Shown here piece by piece: positions 16,622-25,499 of a DNA stretch of 64,000 bases (position 1 is its first letter; the number at the start of each line of letters is the position of its first letter). A program made the position numbers and the translations under genes. The notes below the pieces were generated by a model that searched no databases, had not been told where the DNA came from, and saw nothing but the letters and a program-made list of their open reading frames with translations. This DNA is from Aquella oligotrophica (GTDB lineage Bacteria; Pseudomonadota; Gammaproteobacteria; Burkholderiales; UBA11063): contig NZ_CP024847.1 of NCBI RefSeq assembly GCF_002892535.1, positions 2,666,001-2,730,000 on the forward strand. Reading direction: 5' to 3'.

Positions 16622-18612
16622 GTGCTTTTATTGCTTTTCAAGATCATTCACTAGAAGCTAAATATATTGAACTAATGAATAATCAAATTCGCCATCGTGG
16701 ACCAGATGACGAAGGTTATTATTTAATTGATACAGAAGATAATGATTGTATTCTTGCGGGAAATGATAGCATACCTCATAATCAGTCAATATCTTATTCT
16801 CCATATTTACAGATCAATCAATATTATAATAAAAAGATAAAACTTGCTCTGGGGCATCGTAGGTTATCAATTGTTGATCTATCTGCTCATGGACATCAAC
16901 CATTAAGCATTAACAATGGAAACTATTGGATAGCTTTTAATGGTGAGGTTTACAATTTTATCGAATTACGCAAAGAGCTAGAAAACTTTGGGTATACTTT
17001 TTCTTCTCAATCAGATACCGAGGTAATACTATCTGCGTATAAACAATGGGGTGTTGCTTGCCTACATAAATTCAATGGAATGTTTGCAATTATTATTTAT
17101 GATAAGCTAAATAATAAAGTTTTTATAGCTCGTGATAGATTCGGTATAAAACCACTTTATTATTATATTGATGACAATGGAATATTTTTTGCTTCTGAAA
17201 TCAAACAATTTACAGAATTAGCAAGCTGGAATCCACACCTAAATCACCAAATAGCACATGACTTTCTGGTTTATGGCTTAAGCGATCACAGTTCAGAAAC
17301 AATGTTTTGCGAGGTAAGGCAACTGCGCGGTGGAGAAGCAACAACCATCAAATTAAACAAATTCTTTGGTCAATCTGACTTAAAAATCAGTCGCTGGTAC
17401 AATTTTGATGTAAGAGAAAATCCTAATATAAACTATAGAGAAGCTTGTAAGCAATTTCAGGAAAAATTTATAGATGCAGTTAAATTACGCTTACGTGCAG
17501 ATGTAAAAGTAGGTTCATGTTTATCTGGTGGACTTGATTCATCATCAATTGTCAGTGTAATGGCAAGATTATTAGCGGAACAGAAAGCTCTATCGTTATT
17601 AAACACATTTTCTGCGTGTAGTAAGCATAAAGAATTTGATGAAAAAGAATATATTGATGTAGTAGTGAAAGATAGCCGAGTAAATGCATTTTATTGTTAC
17701 CCTGATTTAGATAAACTATTTGAATTAAATGAAACAGTAACCTGGCATCAAGATGAACCTTTTGGTTCGACCAGTATTTTTGCGCAATGGTCGGTTTTTG
17801 AACTAGCCAAAGAGCAGCAAACAACCGTAATACTAGATGGACAAGGTGCTGATGAGCAGCTAGCTGGCTATCAGGGATTATATTTCCAGATATATTTTAA
17901 TGAGCTGCTAAAATCAGGACAATTAATAAAGTATGCTAATGAGTTATATAATTTTAGAAAACTACATAATATAAATACTATCAAAACCATTTTAAAAAGT
18001 ATTTTAGCGTTATTTCCACCACAAATTAAGCAGCTTGTAGGTAAATTACTGGGTAAAGGTATTTATACTAATAACTGGCTAAATAGTAAATTTCTTATAT
18101 TTTCTTCAACCAATCCATACATTAAAAACGGATTAAATAATTGTAATGTAAAAGAGACTCTATATAGCCAAATAATGTATAATAATCTTTCAATGCTATT
18201 ACACTGGGAAGATCGGGATTCAATGGCACACTCAATAGAATCAAGAGTTCCTTTTCTGGATTATCGGCTTGTAGAGTTTTTATTCAGCTTACCAAGCAAT
18301 TATAAAATTAAGGGTGGTGTAACTAAGCGAATCCTACGCGATGGTCTACAAGGAATATTACCAGATAAAATCCGAAATCGAATGTCGAAGCTTGGGTTTG
18401 CGACACCAGAAGAAATCTGGGTTAAGCAAAATAGCGGGTTATTTAAAGACAAGTTAATAGAAGCCATAGATAGTTGTCCGTACATCTTTAATAAAACAAA
18501 AGTAATGGCAACTTTCGAAGATATTATTGCCAATAAACGTCCATTTGATTTCTGGTTATGGCGAGTTATCAGTTTTGGTACTTGGTGTAAATTATTTAAA
18601 ATAAATATTTAA
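16609..18612 (+). CDS. Asparagine synthase-type glutamine amidotransferase
   Basis: A 667-residue AsnB-like protein. The N-terminal Ntn glutaminase domain starts with the nucleophile Cys2 (MCGISAF) and holds RHRGPDDEGY and FNGEVYNF (residues 1-215). The C-terminal synthase domain has the ATP-pyrophosphatase loop SCLSGGLDSSSI (about residue 303) and GQGADEQLAGY (about 410). The dedicated function may be asparagine synthesis, but in surface-sugar loci such enzymes often amidate a uronic acid or similar group (as with WbpS). The location between a flippase and glycosyltransferases favours the second reading, which remains inference. It overlaps wzx by 13 bases. Confidence 0.85.
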   Translation: MCGISAFIAFQDHSLEAKYIELMNNQIRHRGPDDEGYYLIDTEDNDCILAGNDSIPHNQSISYSPYLQINQYYNKKIKLALGHRRLSIVDLSAHGHQPLSINNGNYWIAFNGEVYNFIELRKELENFGYTFSSQSDTEVILSAYKQWGVACLHKFNGMFAIIIYDKLNNKVFIARDRFGIKPLYYYIDDNGIFFASEIKQFTELASWNPHLNHQIAHDFLVYGLSDHSSETMFCEVRQLRGGEATTIKLNKFFGQSDLKISRWYNFDVRENPNINYREACKQFQEKFIDAVKLRLRADVKVGSCLSGGLDSSSIVSVMARLLAEQKALSLLNTFSACSKHKEFDEKEYIDVVVKDSRVNAFYCYPDLDKLFELNETVTWHQDEPFGSTSIFAQWSVFELAKEQQTTVILDGQGADEQLAGYQGLYFQIYFNELLKSGQLIKYANELYNFRKLHNINTIKTILKSILALFPPQIKQLVGKLLGKGIYTNNWLNSKFLIFSSTNPYIKNGLNNCNVKETLYSQIMYNNLSMLLHWEDRDSMAHSIESRVPFLDYRLVEFLFSLPSNYKIKGGVTKRILRDGLQGILPDKIRNRMSKLGFATPEEIWVKQNSGLFKDKLIEAIDSCPYIFNKTKVMATFEDIIANKRPFDFWLWRVISFGTWCKLFKINI

Positions 18613-18652
18613 TAAATAAAGATGGTTATCGAATTTTTCTGACTATAAAGCA

Positions 18653-19771
18653 ATGAAGAAAATCTTATATATCAATGGACAAGAATTTAATTTTGATACA
18701 AAATATATTTCCCAAATAGGAGCTTGGAAATCTCTTGGATACAAAGCAGAATACTTTAAATTATTTCGAACAGTAGAAAGCTTGAGGGAAGTTATACGAG
18801 AAATTAGAAAATTTGATCTAATTTATCTGCGACATGGCTATGGATTAGATCGAGTATGGTTTCTGATTTACCCTTTTTTAAAAGAAAAAAATCTAATCCT
18901 TGAATTCCCTAGCCCAATTAGTTCATTATATAGTGATATAAAGACTAATAATGAATTAGGCTATATTAAAAAAAAGGTAATTTATCTTCTTTATAAATTT
19001 TATATAAAAATGATTCTTCCTAAAGTTGACTTAATCATTGAAATGGCAGAAGAAAAAGATGAAGAAGTCTTAAAATATAAGGGAAAGATATATCTTTGGC
19101 AAAATGGATTGAATTCTATAGAACTATATAAAATTAATGAGAATTATCTTCACTACCAATCACAAACAATCAAAAAGTTTGTAGAAAAAAAAGAGTTTCA
19201 TTTAGTTTTCATTGCAAATAAGCTATATTTACATCATGGATTAGATAGACTAATACATGGTTTGATTAATTTTTATCAAAATAAAAATGATAGTAATTAT
19301 CTAATCAAACTTCATATAGTATGCTCAAAAACTGTATTAATTGAGAAATTCAAGAAAGTAATTTTAAAGAATAACTTAGATAAGGAGATTATATTCTCTG
19401 ATCATATGCCAATTGAAAAATTACAAGAAGTTTATAAAACCGCAAATTTTTGTATTGGATGTCTAGGATTGCATAGAGTAGACATGCAGGAAGCAACTCC
19501 CTTAAAAACAAGAGAAGCCACTCTAATGGGTTTACCTAGTTGCATAAGCTATCATGACTATGATTTATCTAAATCTGATTTTATAATTAATTTACCAAAA
19601 GATGACTCCCCAATAGATATAAATTTGCTTATAAAATTTTACTCAAAGCTAATAACCAAATATGGTGAAGATTTAAACCAGATAATCCATGAATTTGCAG
19701 TCCATAATTTAACATGGCAAAAAAAAGTTGAGCTACTTGAAGATGAATGTAAAAAAAGAGAACTGTTATAG
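18653..19771 (+). CDS. Glycosyltransferase (GT4-like)
   Basis: A 372-residue protein of the GT-B type by layout. The C-terminal half has the GT4-like pattern: WQNGLNSIELYKI, FHLVFIANKLYLHHGLDR, then HMPIEKLQEVYKTANFCIG and a late Glu-rich REATLMGLPSCISY segment (about residue 300) where the EX7E-type motif is expected. The classic motif is not perfect, so confidence in the exact family is moderate. It is cytoplasmic, with no signal peptide. The codon use is extremely AT-rich, even for this island. It overlaps the next gene by about 29 bases. The sugar and linkage are unknown. Confidence 0.72.
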   Translation: MKKILYINGQEFNFDTKYISQIGAWKSLGYKAEYFKLFRTVESLREVIREIRKFDLIYLRHGYGLDRVWFLIYPFLKEKNLILEFPSPISSLYSDIKTNNELGYIKKKVIYLLYKFYIKMILPKVDLIIEMAEEKDEEVLKYKGKIYLWQNGLNSIELYKINENYLHYQSQTIKKFVEKKEFHLVFIANKLYLHHGLDRLIHGLINFYQNKNDSNYLIKLHIVCSKTVLIEKFKKVILKNNLDKEIIFSDHMPIEKLQEVYKTANFCIGCLGLHRVDMQEATPLKTREATLMGLPSCISYHDYDLSKSDFIINLPKDDSPIDINLLIKFYSKLITKYGEDLNQIIHEFAVHNLTWQKKVELLEDECKKRELL

Positions 19772-20852
19772 TAACTCTAAAACTAAGTCAGTAAAAATTA
19801 TTTTCATACGTACCGATCTAATCGGAGATTTCGTACTCTGGCTTAGTACTGCTGTACAATTCCGAAAATTTTATACTAATAGTACAATTACCCTACTTTG
19901 TAACCAGCAATACGTGGACTTGGCAAATAGCTTAAACATATTTGATAAGGTAATTGGATTAGATATAAAAAAGCTTAGGTCATTTGACTCTAAATACTGG
20001 CTAAAAATAATCTCAGCACTAAGGAAAAATACTTACGATCTAGCCATATCATCAATGGTTACTCGCAATATCATAGTTGACACATTGATTAGCTTCACAC
20101 ATGCCAAACAAAAGATTGGAATAAATGCTCACTATAACCGTCCAATGTTTATGAAACGTTTCTTTGATTGCTATTACGATATACTAATTGAACTATCAAA
20201 TAAGCCACTTACAGAACTTGAATTTAATCATATATTTTTAGAGAAACTAACAAACGAATCAGTAAAATTCGAACTAGTGAATCTATTTGATATATTTAAG
20301 TTACCAATTCCAAAAATAAATGGATTACCCACTAAGTATATAACAATAAATCTTGCTTCAAGCGTCTCCCAAAAAAATTGGCAATTAAAAAAATTCATTG
20401 CCGTGACGGAGAAACTATCGCTGGATTACTCCATAGTTATTTTAGGGGCAGAAAATGAACGTAGTCTAGCGACTAGATTAATTAATACCATCAATCCTAA
20501 AAATCCAATTATAGATATGGCTGGCAAAACTACGCTATTAGAGTCTATCTCAATTCTTAATAAAAGTTTATTATTTATAGGCAATGACTCTGCCCTAGCT
20601 CATTTGGCGACTCTTCTTAGAGTCAAGTCGATAATCATTTTAGGTGGAGGACAATTTGGTAGATTTTTCCCATATCCTCCTGAATTAATACAGTCAGGGT
20701 TACAGCACATCTTATATGATAAAATGGATTGTTATAATTGTAACTGGAAATGTAAGTATCCACTAGTAAATGGCAGCTGGAAATGTATTGCTGAGATATC
20801 TATAGAACAAGTCCTAGATAAAATAACTAAAATATTAGGTCTAAGTCATTAA
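19743..20852 (+). CDS. Glycosyltransferase family 9 (heptosyltransferase-like)
   Basis: A GT9 protein of about 369 residues. The start IIFIRTDLIGDFVLWLSTA is the family's phosphate/nucleotide-binding opening (compare RTDxLGDxVL). The C-terminal part has INLASSVSQKNWQLKKFIAV, DMAGKTTLLESISILNKSLL and FIGNDSALAHLAT, all typical of ADP-heptose:LPS heptosyltransferases. It may move heptose or another sugar in the lipopolysaccharide core; hldD at 27 kb makes ADP-heptose. I start at the ATG at 19743; an upstream TTG at 19728 is in frame. A late Cys group (CYNCNWKC, then C at KCIAE) is unusual and could bind metal. It overlaps both neighbours. Confidence 0.85.
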   Translation: MNVKKENCYSNSKTKSVKIIFIRTDLIGDFVLWLSTAVQFRKFYTNSTITLLCNQQYVDLANSLNIFDKVIGLDIKKLRSFDSKYWLKIISALRKNTYDLAISSMVTRNIIVDTLISFTHAKQKIGINAHYNRPMFMKRFFDCYYDILIELSNKPLTELEFNHIFLEKLTNESVKFELVNLFDIFKLPIPKINGLPTKYITINLASSVSQKNWQLKKFIAVTEKLSLDYSIVILGAENERSLATRLINTINPKNPIIDMAGKTTLLESISILNKSLLFIGNDSALAHLATLLRVKSIIILGGGQFGRFFPYPPELIQSGLQHILYDKMDCYNCNWKCKYPLVNGSWKCIAEISIEQVLDKITKILGLSH

Positions 20853-21634
20853 TGTATAAAGAACCCTTTATAACAATAATTACGGTTAGTTATAATAGCG
20901 AATCCACGATCTCTGATACTATAGAATCCGTCTTAAATCAGGACTATTCTAACTATGAGTACATCATTATTGATGGAGCCTCTACAGATAATACCCTAAA
21001 CATCATCAAAAATTATCAAATTAAGTTTGAGAATAAGAATATCCGATTTAGATTTTACTCCGAACCAGATAACGGTATTTATGACGCCATGAATAAAGGT
21101 ATTCTGCAAGCAGAAGGAAAATGGATTGGAATTTTAAATAGCGATGATTTTTATATTGATGATAAGGTACTAAGTTCAATCGCACATAATATAATTGAAA
21201 ATCCTATCGCAAAAGCCCATTATGCAGATTTGGTTTATGTCAAACAAAATGACATTAATAAAATTACCCGCTACTGGCAGTCCGGAAAATTTAATCCCCG
21301 TCGTTTTTACTATGGCTGGGTACCTCCTCACCCAACCTTATTTGTTGATCACGAAATTTACGATAGTTATGGCTTATATAATGAAGATCTTGATATTTCA
21401 GCCGATTATGAATTTATGTTACGCATCTTCGTTAAAAATAATGTACCAGCTGCATATTTGCCAAAAATACTAATTAAAATGCGTGATGGAGGAGCAAGCA
21501 ATATTAGTCTAGCTAATCGAAAAAAAGGAGCTAATAATATTAGACTTGCGTGGAAAATCAATAAGCTTACTCCGCTACCCTTTACATTTATTTTACGCCT
21601 ACTCCGTAAGATTCCACAATATATATGGAAATAA
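20852..21634 (+). CDS. Glycosyltransferase family 2
   Basis: A 260-residue GT-A enzyme. The opening ITIITVSYNSESTISDTIES, then YIIIDGASTDNT, SEPDNGIYDAMNKGI and ILNSDDFY (the DXD-type metal site near residue 100) mark a WcaA-like GT2. Length matches single-domain family members. It starts with a one-base TAATG overlap with the GT9 gene, so the two are coupled. It is the last intact gene of the polysaccharide operon before the toxin-antitoxin pair. Donor and acceptor sugars are unknown. Confidence 0.9.
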   Translation: MYKEPFITIITVSYNSESTISDTIESVLNQDYSNYEYIIIDGASTDNTLNIIKNYQIKFENKNIRFRFYSEPDNGIYDAMNKGILQAEGKWIGILNSDDFYIDDKVLSSIAHNIIENPIAKAHYADLVYVKQNDINKITRYWQSGKFNPRRFYYGWVPPHPTLFVDHEIYDSYGLYNEDLDISADYEFMLRIFVKNNVPAAYLPKILIKMRDGGASNISLANRKKGANNIRLAWKINKLTPLPFTFILRLLRKIPQYIWK

Positions 21635-21655
21635 ACCCAAATCATCTCTAAATCA

Positions 21656-21700
21656 TTTACCATGAAAAATTAAAATCACATTTTAGAATTTCATGGTAAA
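21656..21700 (+). repeat. 12-bp perfect inverted repeat after the polysaccharide operon
   Basis: TTTACCATGAAA (21656-21667) and its exact complement (21689-21700) flank a 21-base spacer, 21 bases past the GT2 stop. It could form a weak hairpin terminator, though no T run follows on the plus strand. Confidence 0.5.
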
Positions 21701-21770
21701 AGAATACTCATCCTACTTTTTATCAATGAATGCTATTTTCACTTTTACCTATTTTTTCCGTCATAAGTTA

Positions 21771-21799
21771 TTGACTAACTAAATAATATTGTGTATAAT
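21771..21799 (+). promoter_or_regulatory. Consensus-like sigma-70 promoter of the toxin-antitoxin operon
   Basis: TTGACT (21771-21776) and TATAAT (21794-21799) are spaced by exactly 17 bases. GTGT and ACAC half-sites at 21791-21794 and 21803-21806 bracket the -10 box and could be where the HTH antitoxin binds to repress the operon. The AGGTGG ribosome binding site follows at 21808. Confidence 0.75.
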
Positions 21800-21820
21800 G
21801 TAACACTAGGTGGTATCACA

Positions 21821-22186
21821 ATGAGAGTTTTTAAGACACAGTTTTTTAATAAATGGCAAAATAAAGAAAGTGAATTAAGTAATGATTCTTTAATTACTGC
21901 AATTGAAGAACTAGAAAAAGGTTTATTCGAAGCTAATTTAGGTGGCAACTTATACAAAAAGCGAGTTGCCATGCCAAATAAAGGCAAACGCGGAGCTTAT
22001 CGAGTTATAATTGCCCATAAAACAAAAGATAACTCTTGGATTTATATATATGGTTTTAGTAAATCAGAGCTTAGCAATATTGGTAATGATGATTTAGAAG
22101 AGTTAAAAAAGTTAGCTAAAGATTTATTTAGTATACATATTGATAAATTAGCTAATATTTTAATCGAGGTCAAAAATGAAAAATAA
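21821..22186 (+). CDS. RelE/HigB-type toxin (toxin-first TA module)
   Basis: A 121-residue protein of the RelE-like toxin group seen in HigB pairs (the PF06296-type motif LGGNLYKKRVAMPNKGKRGA near residues 45-64, then YRVIIAHKTKDNSWIYIYGF). Such toxins cut mRNA at the ribosome; activity here is inferred from family. I use the ATG at 21821 with AGGTGG eight bases upstream; an in-frame GTG at 21791 lies inside the promoter. The toxin gene comes first and overlaps the antitoxin by 11 bases, the usual HigBA order. The pair sits between the last intact glycosyltransferase and a broken one. Confidence 0.88.
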   Translation: MRVFKTQFFNKWQNKESELSNDSLITAIEELEKGLFEANLGGNLYKKRVAMPNKGKRGAYRVIIAHKTKDNSWIYIYGFSKSELSNIGNDDLEELKKLAKDLFSIHIDKLANILIEVKNEK

Positions 22187-22481
22187 TATAAAGCAAGCTG
22201 TTTATGAAACAGCAAAAGAATTACATGAGGCAGGATTAATTTCTAACCAACGCATGGAAAAGTATAGACATTTAAACATTCCCCCAATTCATGAGTTAAA
22301 GCCAGAAGATATAAAACACTTAAGAGAAAAAGAAAAAATATCTCAATCTATTCTAGCCGATTGTCTAAACGTTAGTATCTCAGCGGTCAGGAAGTGGGAA
22401 AGTGGTGAGAAAAAGCCCAGTGGACTGGCCTTAAAGCTACTAAATATCATTCAAAAAAAAGGCTTGAGTATTATACTGTAG
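22176..22481 (+). CDS. HigA-type antitoxin, XRE-family HTH
   Basis: A 101-residue protein with a Cro/C1-type helix-turn-helix in the C-terminal half (about 45-95; IKHLREKEKISQSILADCLN, then VSISAVRKWESGEKKPSG). The N-terminal 40 residues likely contact the toxin. It should neutralise the toxin encoded directly upstream and repress the shared promoter at 21771. The start overlaps the toxin gene by 11 bases. Length and order match HigA/NadS-like antitoxins. Confidence 0.88.
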   Translation: MKNNIKQAVYETAKELHEAGLISNQRMEKYRHLNIPPIHELKPEDIKHLREKEKISQSILADCLNVSISAVRKWESGEKKPSGLALKLLNIIQKKGLSIIL

Positions 22482-22545
22482 AGCCAAGATAATTTCCTAG
22501 GTAAGGGTACATTTTGATTGCTTGTAAATAACTGTTAAGACTAAG

Positions 22546-22719
22546 ATGCTTAATATCTCAATAGTACTTTATAAAAACAATTCGGCACAGATAGCTAATC
22601 TGCTAAACGATATCTTTAATAGTCATAGTATTCAAATTAATTTTGTCTATCTGGTGGATAATTCCCCTACGGACGAATTAAAATCACTAGCACCCTCTAC
22701 TGTTGGCAATAGCGTTTAA
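22546..22719 (+). pseudogene. Truncated N-terminal fragment of a GT2 glycosyltransferase
   Basis: An ATG at 22546 opens 57 codons with a clear GT2 start: LNISIVLYKNNSAQIANLLN and later VYLVDNSPTDELKSL. This matches the first 50 or so residues of rhamnosyltransferase-like GT2 enzymes of about 250-300 residues. Similarity stops at about 22690, where the frame runs into the 3' end of the opposing GH19-like gene and ends at TAA 22717-22719. The rest of the enzyme is missing. It looks like a remnant cut off by a rearrangement at the right edge of the polysaccharide island. Confidence 0.78.
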
Positions 22720-23821
22720 GTTGCTCCCCACACTCCATACTATTTAGTGTAATTATTTTACCCTTCTTCTGAATTGGAATACTAACAGGCTTAATATCGA
22801 CATGAAATAGATTAGTAAAATATTTATAATAATTAAGCCGCCCGGGATTATAACCACGACATCCACCATTGATGATTATAGTAGCGACACCAATATCATG
22901 GCAAACAGGCTTATCCTGATTCGTAACTATCTCATGTATGGTAGGATAACCAATGCCACCGACTCTGACCATCCAGTACCAGAAAGCTCCGGTAAAAGCC
23001 ATCTGACCATCTTGCATATATTGCTCAATAAATTTACTAATATTGTAGGACTGCGCACCATCTTTAAGAATATTGTTATTATACCAGCCAAAAAATTCGA
23101 TAATTGACCCACCAGTTAACTGAATTGGACCCATACCGACCCAATAACTAGGTGCAATCACCTTATTTAGGTTAATCAAGCGATACCCATCGGGAACATC
23201 TACCTTACCCCAAATAAGCGTCTCCGGGGTTGCTTCGAGATCCATTATAGTCGAACCACTAGGCTTGCCAAACCAAATACTTGAGCTAGACACTTCACCA
23301 TCATCATTAACCGCCACCATATATCCGTTACTTGGGAAATAACTGGTTTTATGATTTAATGAATTACCTTTAAGAGCGCTATTCTCATAACGAAAATATA
23401 AGCCATCGTTAGTATAATTATTTAATCTTGAGGTAGTTTCTTCAGATATGGTACTCAAAAAACCAGCTAATTCTTTATAACGATTATCAGCATCCCCACT
23501 ACAGCCAAAAGTCGGAAAGCTCTTCGCAGCCGCGATAAAAGAATCATAGTTTAAGTAAGAACCTTTTTTACTCTGACAAAATTTATCAAAAAAGTGTTTT
23601 TGCTGAACAGTTTTTAAGTTAGTCCGCGTAGGATTCTTACAGAAACCATCGATATTCATCTGATGGAATAATTTATAATTAAAGAAATCTTCGGGCGTAG
23701 TATCATTATTTTTGGCAGCACACGCGATCAGCTCTTTTGCGCCACAAGGCAAAGAACAATCTAGTGCATAGGTATAACTAGAAAGACTTACTATCATTAA
23801 CAGAAATAATTTTAGCTTCAT
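22697..23821 (-). CDS. Secreted GH19-like (chitinase/lysozyme fold) protein
   Basis: A 374-residue protein with a Sec signal peptide (about 1-19) and several Cys. The GH19 signature is visible in order: FLSTISEETTS (121-131) in the place of the family's ISHETTG, with Glu128 as the probable catalytic acid; YENSAL (Glu146) as a candidate second Glu; YWVGMGPIQLTGG (226-238) for the substrate loop; FTGAFWYWM; and ATIIINGGCRGYN near the C-terminus. GH19 enzymes cut chitin or peptidoglycan. The catalytic His-Glu-Thr is Glu-Glu-Thr here and GRGPIQLT is GMGPIQLT, so activity may be altered. It may be paired with the secreted propeller gene 24 bases upstream. Its 3' end overlaps the GT2 remnant. Confidence 0.82.
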   Translation of the reverse strand: MKLKLFLLMIVSLSSYTYALDCSLPCGAKELIACAAKNNDTTPEDFFNYKLFHQMNIDGFCKNPTRTNLKTVQQKHFFDKFCQSKKGSYLNYDSFIAAAKSFPTFGCSGDADNRYKELAGFLSTISEETTSRLNNYTNDGLYFRYENSALKGNSLNHKTSYFPSNGYMVAVNDDGEVSSSSIWFGKPSGSTIMDLEATPETLIWGKVDVPDGYRLINLNKVIAPSYWVGMGPIQLTGGSIIEFFGWYNNNILKDGAQSYNISKFIEQYMQDGQMAFTGAFWYWMVRVGGIGYPTIHEIVTNQDKPVCHDIGVATIIINGGCRGYNPGRLNYYKYFTNLFHVDIKPVSIPIQKKGKIITLNSMECGEQLKRYCQQ

Positions 23822-23845
23822 AAATCTAACCTAATCCAATCTCTG

Positions 23846-24841
23846 CTAAGGTAAAGTAAATTTCCATACTTTACTATAGTTTTTATTATCTTTAGATGTG
23901 GCAAAAAGCTGACTTTCGTTATTAATAGTCAGGCTATTTACATTATCACAAGGAGGAAAATTTAGGCTTTCCCATTTTTCGTTTGCATAACGCCACACTT
24001 GCCCATAAAACTTACCATCTTTACCCGCAGCAAATAAATTACCATCTTTATCTACGATAAGACTACTTAGACTCTGTGCATTATCCAGCTTTAACGAAAC
24101 CCATTTATGATTAGAATATTTCCAGACTTGTGCCCGATAATTATTATCTAGACCACCAGCATAAATAATGTTATTTTTATCAGAAATAAGGCTCCAGACA
24201 GTAACGATTTCTCGCGGCAAATAGGTATCATGCCATTTTTTTGTAATGTCGGAATATTCAAGAACTCTCGCTTTACTGGTTTTGCTATCAATCGCTGCTG
24301 CATAAAGTAACTCATTCGGAGCAATAGTCATTTCAGAAATATAATTATATCCTTTGGGACTTATTTTTACCCATCTTTTCGGCTTTGAAGAAACCCATAC
24401 CGCACCATGATCATTATAATCTGCGCCACTCACAAAAAGTATATCGCGTAAGTTTTCAATTCGTGAAATATGACTAGCTGAATTAAATTTAAGATCTTGC
24501 GGTTTATGCTTATCGGCAATATACTCTATAACCCATGAGCCTTTTCCGGGATAATTACCAGCCACGTAAAATTTACCAGCAACAATTGCCGTATCAACTA
24601 TTACGCTATCATCATTTGCCTGATATATCATTTTCCACTTATTATCAAAGTATTCCCATGATACCCCTTTGCCATTCTCATTACTTCCCGAGGTATAAAA
24701 ATAACCATGATAATATGCCATCAAATTAATATTTTCACCCGATGGAAAAGATGTATCAACCCAAGTTGCCACTGGCTCTGCATCTGTCGCCGCTGGCAAT
24801 AATAAAATCGCGCAAACTAGACTAATCAATAATCTTTTCAC
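23846..24841 (-). CDS. Secreted beta-propeller protein
   Basis: A 331-residue protein with a signal peptide (cleavage near TDA-EP, about residue 22). It is built of six to seven repeats of about 45 residues ending in W-x-Y/F-x-x-x-x-W, such as VWKYSNHKWVSL, VWRYANEKWESL and VLEYSDITKKWHD, each preceded by a LYAAG or LFAAG strand. This is a tectonin/kelch-like propeller without enzymatic motifs, probably a binding protein in the periplasm or outside. The start is GTG at 24841 with AAGGGG at good spacing. It lies 24 bases upstream of the GH19-like gene, so the two are probably one operon. Confidence 0.75.
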   Translation of the reverse strand: MKRLLISLVCAILLLPAATDAEPVATWVDTSFPSGENINLMAYYHGYFYTSGSNENGKGVSWEYFDNKWKMIYQANDDSVIVDTAIVAGKFYVAGNYPGKGSWVIEYIADKHKPQDLKFNSASHISRIENLRDILFVSGADYNDHGAVWVSSKPKRWVKISPKGYNYISEMTIAPNELLYAAAIDSKTSKARVLEYSDITKKWHDTYLPREIVTVWSLISDKNNIIYAGGLDNNYRAQVWKYSNHKWVSLKLDNAQSLSSLIVDKDGNLFAAGKDGKFYGQVWRYANEKWESLNFPPCDNVNSLTINNESQLFATSKDNKNYSKVWKFTLP

Positions 24842-25124
24842 TCGAAGCCCCTTTAGATTAAAAGCTTACTTGCTAGAGCCTATTACTAGCAAAGCATATA
24901 TTATCCTATTTTGATATCGTAATGTATCAAATTATCAAAAAGGAAACTCCTTATTTTAATTTGAATATCAGGAGTTTAGTGATAGAAATTACGGAAGCGT
25001 AAAAATAGCCTGCCAATAACGATTAAGAAGCTGTTTGCATAAATGGGAAATGAATATGCAAAACTGGGAAACCAAAGACCAGTTTATTTTGCTATCATAT
25101 CGGGGTAAGAAGATTTGTAAGAGA
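24842..25124. other. Intergenic region with a small inverted repeat, no gene seen
   Basis: This is the upstream region of the propeller gene. It holds an eight-base perfect inverted repeat (25034-25041 with 25055-25062) and a seven-base pair near 24944-24975. I see no convincing reading frame, RNA gene or promoter pair. Confidence 0.4.
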
Positions 25125-25193
25125 TTTTTTAAAAGCCTGCTTTCATTAATATGACCACTAATCCTTCCCCAATGATAGTAGGCTTTTTAAAAA
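25125..25193 (-). terminator. Long imperfect hairpin ending the lipoprotein-rhodanese operon
   Basis: Sixteen-base arms 25125-25140 and 25178-25193 pair with few mismatches around a 37-base spacer, ten bases past the rhodanese stop. T runs occur on both sides. It probably ends the minus-strand operon. Confidence 0.5.
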
Positions 25194-25202
25194 TATTTGT
25201 TA

Positions 25203-25499
25203 TTACCACCCCATTACACCATCGGCGAGATTGGTCAAATCATTAAAACCATGTGCAGCAAGAAATTTGCACGCCATCGCACTTCTAACTCCAGCCTTAC
25301 AATAGACAATCAAAGGAGAATTTTTGTACTCGTCTAACTCCGCTACACGCTCAGGCAGTTCATTTAACGGGATCAAAATAGAATTAGGAATATGAAACTC
25401 ATCATGTTCATAGGGTTGCCTAACATCAAGAAGCGTTAACCCATTATTGACATCGGTTAGAAGTTTCTTTAACTCTTCAGAATATAGTTGCTTAAACAT
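25203..25499 (-). CDS. Single-domain rhodanese-like sulfurtransferase
   Basis: A 98-residue rhodanese domain. Landmarks are LLDVRQPYEHDEFHIPNSI near residue 22 and the active-site loop VYCKAGVRS near residue 65, with Cys as the persulfide carrier. There is no signal peptide, so it acts in the cytoplasm. It likely moves sulfane sulfur or serves in thiol chemistry like GlpE/PspE-type proteins. The ATG at 25499 overlaps the stop of the upstream lipoprotein gene by one base (TGATG), so translation is coupled. A TTG one codon earlier is the alternative start. The link with two lipoproteins is unexplained. Confidence 0.88.
   Translation of the reverse strand: MFKQLYSEELKKLLTDVNNGLTLLDVRQPYEHDEFHIPNSILIPLNELPERVAELDEYKNSPLIVYCKAGVRSAMACKFLAAHGFNDLTNLADGVMGW

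Noticed and set aside
25034-25062. Second MITE end similar to that at 31422 (both contain CTGTTTGC)
   Set aside because: Only about eight bases agree and no matching opposite end is found nearby.
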